DNA from: CAVXAE01 sp044225565
GTDB lineage: Bacteria > Pseudomonadota > Gammaproteobacteria > Steroidobacterales > Steroidobacteraceae
Direction: 5' to 3'
Length of the DNA: 17,788 bases
Assembly (NCBI GenBank): GCA_044225565.1
Contig: JBGAIL010000101.1
Location: 1-17,788, forward strand
Shown: positions 9,907-15,733 of the stretch, one piece after another
Numbering within the stretch: position 1 is the first letter of the stretch
Layout of the letters: each line of letters begins with the position of its first letter
Position numbers and translations under genes: made by a program
The notes under the pieces: model-generated
Database searches by the model: none
Seen by the model: the letters and a program-made list of their open reading frames with translations, nothing else
What the model was told of the DNA's origin: nothing

Positions 9907-10148
9907 CACTTGCAACCTTTCGCTTGAAACCCACCCGCGGCCGCCTCATCCGGCGACGCTTCCCCGGCCCCGGGCCGCCCGGCCGCCCCACGCCTTCCGG
10001 CGAGAACGTCGAGCAGCCGCCACTGGTCGGCGGCGTTCATGGCACCCCAGGCCGCGATCTCGGCGCCGGTGCGCAGACACCCGACACAGAAGCCGGCCGG
10101 GTCGAGCACACAAACCTTGATGCAGGGAGATACCGGCGGGGGCCGCAC
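9906..10148 (-). CDS. DUF1289-type four-cysteine protein
   Basis: This 80-aa protein has the SPCIKVC...FCVGCLRT...EIAAWGAM pattern of the DUF1289 family, with C9, C13, C21 and C24 likely binding a metal or Fe-S cluster. The biochemical role of the family is not established to my knowledge. The C-terminal part is Ala/Gly-rich. GTG at 10148 is the only possible start ahead of the cysteine motif, because an in-frame TAA lies four codons upstream. There is no Shine-Dalgarno sequence, which fits the near-leaderless transcript predicted from the promoter at 10157-10185. It is translationally coupled to grxD. Confidence 0.8.
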   Translation of the reverse strand: MRPPPVSPCIKVCVLDPAGFCVGCLRTGAEIAAWGAMNAADQWRLLDVLAGRRGAAGRPGAGEASPDEAAAGGFQAKGCK

Positions 10149-10152
10149 AGCG

Positions 10153-10181
10153 TTGAATTATGGGGGGTGCTCGCCTATTCT
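10153..10181 (+). promoter_or_regulatory. Candidate sigma-70 promoter for the PuuD-like gene
   Basis: TTGAAT (10153-10158), a 17-nt spacer containing a G6 run, then TATTCT (10176-10181). Each hexamer matches the consensus at four of six positions. The predicted transcript starts near 10188, about 75 nt before the ATG at 10262. Confidence 0.4.
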
Positions 10182-10185
10182 TCAA
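10157..10185 (-). promoter_or_regulatory. Candidate sigma-70 promoter for DUF1289-grxD
   Basis: On the minus strand, TTGAAG (10185-10180), a 17-nt spacer, then CATAAT (10162-10157, five of six to consensus). The expected start, at about 10149-10151, lies at or within a few bases of the GTG start at 10148, implying an almost leaderless mRNA. It overlaps the opposing promoter, so the two could not both be occupied. Confidence 0.45.
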
Positions 10186-10261
10186 ACTGCACCGCCCGCT
10201 CGAGCCAGCCAGAACAACAACTTGGGCAAGAGGCGGCATCCACAAGGGGAGCACGACCGAC

Positions 10262-10863
10262 ATGAATCCACTGAATACCATTTCGGGCGCCGTCATCACG
10301 GGCGTTGTCGTCGCCGTCCTGATCGCCCTCGCGATCCACTCGCCCGAGCGGCTCGTCGAGTTCCAGGCGCTGAGCCTGGCGCGATGGCTGCACATCCTCG
10401 GGAGTGATGTGGATCGGCCTGCTCTACTACTTCAACGTCGCGCAGATCCCGGTCTCGCCGCTGCGGCGGCGGACAAGGGCGGGGCGGCGCCGGCATCGCC
10501 AAGTACATCGCGCCGCGCGCGCTGCTGTGGTTTCGCTGGGGCGCCGTCGCCACCTGGCTCACCGGCATGTGGTATCTGGGCAGCCGCGGCGCCACGGCCA
10601 GCGCGCTCACGCTCGGCCATGGCGGCCAGGACTACTACGGCCTGGTCATCGGCCTGGGCGCCTGGCTCGGCACCATCATGCTGTTCAACGTGTGGGTGCT
10701 CATCTGGCCGCCTCAGAAGAAGGTGCTCGGCCTCGTCACCGCCACGGACGAGGAGAAGGCGAAGGCGCGTCGCGTGGCGATGCTCGCCTCACGCACCAAC
10801 TTCGTCCTGTCGATCCCGATGCTGCTGTGCATGGGATCGGCCAGCCACGGCCTGCCGCTGTAG
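10262..10863 (+). pseudogene. PuuD-like (urate hydroxylase N-terminal/DUF989-type) membrane protein, three frame breaks
   Basis: A good ribosome binding site (GGGGAG) precedes the ATG at 10262. The frame begins MNPLNTISGAVITGVVV and runs to LARWLHILG, then is lost at about 10402. It continues as VMWIGLLYYFNVAQIP in a second frame, is lost again near 10450, continues as LAAAAADKGG, and is lost again near 10485. The last frame reads GIAKYIAPRALLWFRWG to a stop at 10861. Pieced together it is one protein of about 201 aa with several membrane helices and the RWLHILGGVMWIG signature of the PuuD-type membrane family (some members carry a C-terminal cytochrome, not seen here). The breaks correspond to 2, 1 and 1 missing G/C bases; restoring these four bases gives exactly 202 codons. 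Substrate and role are unknown. Confidence 0.8.
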
Positions 10864-10934
10864 GCTCATTCGCAACGGGCCGATTGGCAAAAAGCCGCCT
10901 GCAGCGCTTTTTGCGGACATCGGCTTCGTTGCCG
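10864..10934 (+). repeat. Dispersed hairpin repeat, copy 2
   Basis: The plus-strand copy of the element at 9529-9586 begins at GCTCATT directly after the stop of the PuuD-like gene. It contains a hairpin at 10887-10914 and ends in the 31-nt block (10904-10934) that is a perfect reverse complement of 9529-9559. It carries about 15 nt more than copy 1 after GCTCATT. Both copies lie immediately downstream of a stop codon in the direction of the repeat (grxD for copy 1, the PuuD-like gene for copy 2). Confidence 0.85.
10887..10914. terminator. Candidate terminator hairpin after the PuuD-like gene
   Basis: GCAAAAAG-CGC pairs with GCG-CTTTTTGC around a 5-nt loop, with a single bulged C at 10895. 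As in copy 1, A5 and T5 flank a short GC core, a symmetric arrangement that could act on either strand. The GC core is only about 4-5 bp, so the strength is doubtful. Confidence 0.4.
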
Positions 10935-10961
10935 CGGGCAAAGGGCGCGGCTTTTGCCCGC
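10934..10961. repeat. Perfect 9-bp hairpin upstream of nadC
   Basis: GCGGGCAAA (10934-10942) and TTTGCCCGC (10953-10961) are perfect inverted repeats around a 10-nt loop. The hairpin directly adjoins copy 2 of the dispersed repeat and ends 35 nt before the nadC ATG. No U-tract follows. It may belong to the same composite element or lie in the nadC leader. Confidence 0.6.
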
Positions 10962-10996
10962 TACGCTTGCGAGGCAGGCTCGTGTAGGGTTGGCGC

Positions 10997-11842
10997 ATGA
11001 TTCAGCCTCCGCAAGAGCTCTCGCAACAGGTCGCAGCGGCGCTGAGCGAAGACGTCGGAAGCGGCGATGTCACGGCGAGCCTGGTTCCCGCGCGTCAGAT
11101 CGCGCGCGGCCGGCTCATCACACGCGAAGACGCAGTGCTCTGCGGGCGCCCATGGGCAGTGGAGACCTTTCGCCAGCTGAGCCCCGCCGTGCGACTCCAG
11201 TGGACTGCGGATGACGGTGAGCGACTGAAGGCCGGCCAGACGGTCTTCGAGCTCGAAGGCCCGGCCCGCGCCGTCCTCACCGGCGAGCGCACGGCACTCA
11301 ATTTCCTGCAGCTGCTTGCGGGCACGGCGACGGAAACCCGCCGTTACGTCGATGCCATCGCCGGCACCGGCTGCACCATCCTCGATACGCGCAAGACCAT
11401 TCCGGGCCTGCGGCTGGCTCAGAAATACGCGGTGCGCTGCGGCGGCGCACGCAACCATCGCCTCGGCCTCCACGACATGATCCTCATCAAGGAAAACCAC
11501 ATCGCCACCGCCGGCTCGATCCCGGCGGCGATCCGCGCTGCGCGCAGCAGCGTGGCCGGCGTAAAGGTCGAGATCGAAGTCGAGACTCTCGAGGAATTCG
11601 ACGAGGCGCTCGCCGCCGCCCCCGACATCATCATGCTCGACGAGTTCTCCCTCGCCGACATGCGCACCGCGGTCACCCGCAATCGCGCCACCGCACGCCC
11701 CGTTTCCCTGGAAGCCTCCGGAGGCGTCACGCTTCAAACCGTCCGTGGCATCGCCGAGACCGGCGTCGATTTCATCTCGGTAGGCGCCATCACCAAGCAC
11801 CCTCGCGCCATCGACCTGTCCCTCCGCATCGCGTTCGAATGA
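10997..11842 (+). CDS. nadC: Nicotinate-nucleotide pyrophosphorylase (carboxylating)
   Basis: Quinolinate phosphoribosyltransferase makes nicotinate mononucleotide from quinolinate and PRPP in de novo NAD synthesis. The 281-aa product has the expected motif series: LSEDVGSGDVTA near the N-terminus, GERTALNFLQLLAGTAT, DTRKTIPGLR (D130-R132-K133), KYAVRCGGARNHRLGLHD, LIKENHI (K165, H168), VEIEVET, IMLDEF, LEASGGV and the phosphate-binding FISVGAIT. Length is normal and no key residue is missing. The ATG at 10997 has only a weak upstream ribosome site. The stop overlaps the next start (ATGA). No nadA or nadB is visible in the window. Confidence 0.97.
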   Translation: MIQPPQELSQQVAAALSEDVGSGDVTASLVPARQIARGRLITREDAVLCGRPWAVETFRQLSPAVRLQWTADDGERLKAGQTVFELEGPARAVLTGERTALNFLQLLAGTATETRRYVDAIAGTGCTILDTRKTIPGLRLAQKYAVRCGGARNHRLGLHDMILIKENHIATAGSIPAAIRAARSSVAGVKVEIEVETLEEFDEALAAAPDIIMLDEFSLADMRTAVTRNRATARPVSLEASGGVTLQTVRGIAETGVDFISVGAITKHPRAIDLSLRIAFE

Positions 11843-12612
11843 GCGCAGGGGCGCCTCCACCCATGTCGCCCGCCGAATCGCTTTCCGGAAGACGCGTAGT
11901 CATCACCGGTGCCGCCCGGGGGCTCGGTCGTGCGTTCGCCATCAAAGCGGCCGAGCATGGAGCCGATCTCGTGCTGCTGGCACGCTCGGCAGCTGCACTG
12001 GATCCGCTCGCGGAGCTCATCAGGAGGCGGACCGGGCGCCACGTCACCTGCGTGCCGTGCGATCTCGCCGACGCCCAAAGCGTCGCGGAGGCCTGCCGGC
12101 AGACGCTCGCGGCAACCCCCATCGTGGACGTGTTGATCAATAACGGCGCCTCGTGGCTCCCCGGCCGCTTCGAGCAACTCGCCGACGCCGACATCACGGC
12201 GACGGTCGCCACGACGGTGACCGGTACGATGCTCATCACTCGAGGCTTGCTCCCCGCGTTGCGCAGATCGGTGGCCGCCGATGTCGTGACGATCGTATCG
12301 ACCGCCGGCTTGCCTGGCGAACGCTCCGGAGCCGTGTCGGTGGCCTTCCGCGCAGCCAAACAGGGGCAGTCCGGCTTCAGCGAAGCCCTCCGGGACGAGC
12401 TCCGCGGCACCGGCATCCGAGTGACCGCAATCTACCCTCCGGACTTCGACGACACCGATCCATTGAAGCCCGAATGGGACGAGCCTCGCGCGCCGGTCGT
12501 CGGCGCGAAGCTGACGAACCGCGAAGTGGTCGCAACCATCCTGTTCGCCGTCTGCGCACCCCGCATCTGCGGCTATCCCGCCATCGTGCTGGACAATCCC
12601 TGCTCCGAATGA
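11839..12612 (+). CDS. Short-chain dehydrogenase/reductase family protein with altered active site
   Basis: The 257-aa Rossmann-fold protein has the nucleotide-binding TGAARGLGRAF (TGxxxGxG, residues 23-33), CDLAD (the adenine-contacting Asp), LINNGAS in place of the common NNAG, and the catalytic Ser in IVSTAG (S154). The usual YxxxK reads FRAAK (F170, K174): the catalytic Tyr is Phe (codon TTC). The helix-4 Asn of the tetrad appears to be Thr126 in TTVTGTML. NAD(P) binding is therefore likely, but ordinary SDR catalysis is doubtful. Substrate is unknown. The ATG at 11839 overlaps the nadC stop; an ATG at 11863 (MSPAESLSGRR) with AGGGG upstream is an alternative start. It is the last gene before the convergent inverted-repeat region. 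Confidence 0.85.
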   Translation: MSAGAPPPMSPAESLSGRRVVITGAARGLGRAFAIKAAEHGADLVLLARSAAALDPLAELIRRRTGRHVTCVPCDLADAQSVAEACRQTLAATPIVDVLINNGASWLPGRFEQLADADITATVATTVTGTMLITRGLLPALRRSVAADVVTIVSTAGLPGERSGAVSVAFRAAKQGQSGFSEALRDELRGTGIRVTAIYPPDFDDTDPLKPEWDEPRAPVVGAKLTNREVVATILFAVCAPRICGYPAIVLDNPCSE

Positions 12613-12719
12613 GCCCCGCTGACCATCACGCCTCACCCTGCCGCAGCCCGTAACCGCAGCAGTGCCGGTGGCCCCGAAAGCTTCCGGCGGCGCTCTCCAT
12701 CCACCCACATCGTCGAAGC

Positions 12720-12933
12720 GTTCGCCCGGGCGCGGGGGTTCGGGGGACCTGGAAAGCGTATTGAGGTCGCCGAGGCTGCGTGTGAAGTCGCGCCGGCCTT
12801 ACGCGCTTACTGTGAATTCAACGTCGCCCAACACTTGGCCGGCGCGATAGCGCAGTCTCGGGCATGCCCTGCGTCCGCAGGGCACGACCGATTACGCTTT
12901 CCAGGTCCCCCGAACCCCCGCACCCGGGCGAAC
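12720..12933. repeat. 214-bp element bounded by 41-bp inverted repeats
   Basis: The left arm (12720-12760) and right arm (12893-12933) are reverse complements at 40 of 41 positions. They begin GTTCGCCCGGG and contain GGGGGTTCGGGGGACCTGG. The 132-nt interior has further symmetry: a perfect 10-bp pair (12789-12798 with 12837-12846) and an 8-bp hairpin with a GTCC loop (12865-12884). The right arm starts 2 nt from the stop of the GGDEF-EAL gene. No gene, tRNA or transposase fits inside. No target-site duplication is apparent at the arm ends. It fills most of the 323-nt gap between two convergent genes; the remaining 12613-12719 shows nothing I can name. It could be a miniature inverted-repeat element, a bidirectional termination structure or a structured RNA. 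Confidence 0.9.
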
Positions 12934-12935
12934 CC

Positions 12936-15629
12936 CTACGCAACGGCCGACTTGAGCACCCTCTGCGGCTGCGCAATCCCATACCCCTGCGCGTAATCCA
13001 CCCCGAGGCTGGTCAGCATCTGGATGATCTCCGCGTTCTCCGCGAACTCGGCGATGGTCTGCTTGCCCGTGAGGTGCCCGATCTCGTTGATCGACCGCAC
13101 CATCTCCCGATCGATCGGATCGCGCAGGATCTCCCGCACGAAGCTCCCGTCGATCTTGAGGTAGTCGACCGGGAAGTGCTTGAGATAGCCGAAGGACGAC
13201 AACCCCGTGCCGAAATCGTCCAGCGCGAACTTGCAGCCGAGCTCCTTCAGCGCCTGGATGAAGCGGTTCGCCTGCGAGAAGCTCGCCACCGCCGCCGTCT
13301 CCGTGATCTCGAAGCAGATCTTCGAGGCGTCGAGCCCGCTCCTGTGGAACTGGTCGATGACGAACGGCAGGAACTTGTCGTCGCCCAGGCTCTGTCCCGA
13401 GAGGTTGATGGAGCACATGAGCAGCTTCTCGCGCTCGTCCGCCTCCGAGACCAGCCAGCGGAAGGCGTTCTCGATCACCCACCGGTCGATGGCCGGCGTG
13501 ATGCCATAGCGCTCGGCGGCCGCGATGAAATCGCCCGGAGAGACGATGCGGCCACTCTCGTCCCGCATGCGCAGCAGCAGCTCGTAGTGGACTCCGTTCT
13601 CCACCTTCTGCAACGGCTGGATCGCCATGCGGAAGAGCTCGAAGCGGCCTTCCTCCAGCGCCGCGTTGATGCGCGCCGCCCATTGCATCTCGCGCCGGCG
13701 GCGCATGAGCTCGATGTCGTTCTCCGCGAAGCTGTGCACGCGGTTGCGGCCGCCTTCCTTCGCGGCCTGGCAGGCACTGTCGGCCGCGGACAGCACGGAG
13801 GCGACGTCTTCGTTGTCCGCCGTGATGGGTACCACGCCGATGCTCGCACCGAGACGGAATACGCGGTCTTCCCACGTGAAGCGGAAATTGCGCACCGCCT
13901 CGCGCAGCAGCTCCGCCGTGCGCATGGCCTCATCCAGCGAGCAGCTCTCGAGCAGGATGCCGAACTCGTCGCCGCCCAGGCGCGAGAGCGTGTCGCGCCA
14001 CCGCACCTTGGATTTCAGCAGGGCACCGACCTGGCCCAGCAGCGCGTCACCGGCGCTGTGGCCACACGTATCGTTGATGATCTTGAACTGGTCGATGTCG
14101 AGATAGCACAGCGCGTAGGATGCCTCCCGCGCCTTCGCACTCTTCAACGCCCGCTCGAGCCGCGCCTCGAACTCGCGGCGGTTCACGAGACCCGTCAGCA
14201 AATCGTGACTCGCGTGATAGGAGAGCCGGCGGTTCAGCTCGCGCGACTCGCTCACGTCGTGGAATACGAGCACGCCGCCACTCACCTGTCCCACGCCGTC
14301 GCGAATGGGCGCAGCGGTACTCTCCACGTAAAGCTCGTTGCCGTCGCGGCGGATCAGCAGCATCGGACGCACGGATTTGATGGGCCGGATGCGCCGGATC
14401 GACACCGACAGCGGATTCTCGAGCGGCTCGCAGGTCTCTTCGTGGAAGGCGCGGAAGATTTCCTCCACGCGCCGGCCCATGGCATCCTCGAGCCGCCAAC
14501 CCGTGAGCTCCTCGGCCACGGGGTTGATGTAGTCGATGGTGGAGCTGGCATCCGTGGTGATGACCCCATCGCCGATCGACTGCAAAGTGATCTGCGCGCT
14601 CTCCTTCTCGCGGAACAGCGCCTCTTCGTAGAGCTTGCGCTCGGTGATGTCGAGCTCCACCCCCACCAGGCGCAGCAACCGGCCATGAGCATCCACGCGC
14701 GCCTGCGCACGGCTCACCACCCAACGCCACTCGCCGCTGCGGTGGCGCATGCGATGGGTGCTCTCGAACATCGGCGTCTTGCCCGACACGTGGTCGCGGA
14801 TGGCCGCCTGCACTCGCGCGAGATCGTCCGGATGCACGAGGCTGCGCCAGTCCGGCGAGCCGCGGATGTCGTCGTCCGCGTAGCCGAGCATGGCTTTCCA
14901 GCGCGGCGAGAAATAGACCTCGTTGTTCTCGACGTCGAAGTCCCACACGCCATCGTTCGCGGCGGACTGGGAAAGGCGGATGCGCTCGTCGAGCTTGGAA
15001 AGCCGCGCCTCGATGCGGATGCGCTCGAGGCCCGTCGCGAGGCTCGTGCCGATGAGCTTCATGAGCAGCTGCACGTTCACTTCCCAGGGGCCGCGCGGCA
15101 GCGTCTGCGCGAGACCGAGCAGGCCGGCCGGCTTGCCCTGCACGTGGAAGGAGACGATGAGCGCGGAGCCGATCTGCAGCTCCGCGAGCCGGCGCGCTTC
15201 TGCGATCTGCTCGCGACGCGGGTTGCTGGTGTCGCGCAGCTCGGAAAGGCGCAGATGCTCGAGCCTCCCGTGCAGCCACGGCAGGCTGTCGAGGTTCGTG
15301 CCGTTCAGGACTTCGGGATGGCTCTGCGAGAACTGGCCTCGAGCGACCTGGATGTCCTGGATGACGTGCTCGCCGGGAGCGAAGACCGCCGCGAACGCGC
15401 AGTCGCTGGCCGTGGCCTCGCGCAGCAGCTCGAGATTGCGGCGCAGGCATTCATCGACCGTCTCGCGCCGCATGTTCTGGAAATCGACGGAGATCTTGAT
15501 GCAAGCCACGTCGAGCCCGACGACGGGCTTGGGGACGCGCCCGCTCCACGCATCTGCGGACAAGATGTCCGAAGCGGTGAAATCTCCCGACTTGTCCGGC
15601 ACTGGCTTGTCCGTCGGTTGGGACGACAT
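12936..15629 (-). CDS. GAF-PAS-PAS-GGDEF-EAL cyclic-di-GMP protein
   Basis: This is a predicted bifunctional c-di-GMP enzyme of 897 aa with no membrane segment or signal peptide, hence cytosolic. Domains: an N-terminal GAF-like sensor (about 55-215), a PAS fold (about 217-335, DGVWDFDVENNEVYF, ending DITERKLYEEAL), a second PAS (about 345-465, IGDGVITTDA), GGDEF (about 470-635) and EAL (about 655-890). GGDEF is intact (552-556), with a product-inhibition RxxD site (R543-D546) five residues ahead. EAL residues are also kept: E683 in YELLLR, INLSG, FEITETA, D804-D805 in DDFGTGLSS, LKIDG, IAEFAE and YAQGYG. Start: ATG at 15629 has GGAGG about 10 nt upstream. A weak TTTAAT (15681-15686, minus strand) is the best -10 seen in the 104-nt gap before it. 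Cofactor or ligand of the sensor domains is unknown. Confidence 0.93.
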   Translation of the reverse strand: MSSQPTDKPVPDKSGDFTASDILSADAWSGRVPKPVVGLDVACIKISVDFQNMRRETVDECLRRNLELLREATASDCAFAAVFAPGEHVIQDIQVARGQFSQSHPEVLNGTNLDSLPWLHGRLEHLRLSELRDTSNPRREQIAEARRLAELQIGSALIVSFHVQGKPAGLLGLAQTLPRGPWEVNVQLLMKLIGTSLATGLERIRIEARLSKLDERIRLSQSAANDGVWDFDVENNEVYFSPRWKAMLGYADDDIRGSPDWRSLVHPDDLARVQAAIRDHVSGKTPMFESTHRMRHRSGEWRWVVSRAQARVDAHGRLLRLVGVELDITERKLYEEALFREKESAQITLQSIGDGVITTDASSTIDYINPVAEELTGWRLEDAMGRRVEEIFRAFHEETCEPLENPLSVSIRRIRPIKSVRPMLLIRRDGNELYVESTAAPIRDGVGQVSGGVLVFHDVSESRELNRRLSYHASHDLLTGLVNRREFEARLERALKSAKAREASYALCYLDIDQFKIINDTCGHSAGDALLGQVGALLKSKVRWRDTLSRLGGDEFGILLESCSLDEAMRTAELLREAVRNFRFTWEDRVFRLGASIGVVPITADNEDVASVLSAADSACQAAKEGGRNRVHSFAENDIELMRRRREMQWAARINAALEEGRFELFRMAIQPLQKVENGVHYELLLRMRDESGRIVSPGDFIAAAERYGITPAIDRWVIENAFRWLVSEADEREKLLMCSINLSGQSLGDDKFLPFVIDQFHRSGLDASKICFEITETAAVASFSQANRFIQALKELGCKFALDDFGTGLSSFGYLKHFPVDYLKIDGSFVREILRDPIDREMVRSINEIGHLTGKQTIAEFAENAEIIQMLTSLGVDYAQGYGIAQPQRVLKSAVA

Positions 15630-15733
15630 CCCGAGGAGACCTCCCCGCTTGGCGGGCGTGTGAGCTATCCCTGCCCATTAATTAAAAGAATCGAATCGTC
15701 CGGGATTCTGGCACAGCCGCTCAGGAAAACAAG

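Noticed and set aside
12720..12760. G-quadruplex in the G-rich arm
   Set aside because: Only three runs of three or more G plus a GG are present, one short of a standard three-tetrad motif.
12761..12892. Possible integron attC site or tRNA inside the inverted-repeat element
   Set aside because: No GTTRRRY core boxes, no integrase nearby, and the sequence does not fold into a cloverleaf with conserved tRNA bases.
15630..15733. Terminator for the glycosyltransferase operon or strong promoter for the GGDEF-EAL gene
   Set aside because: There is an AT-rich patch (TTTAAT at 15681-15686, minus strand) but no matching -35, and no stem followed by a U-tract.
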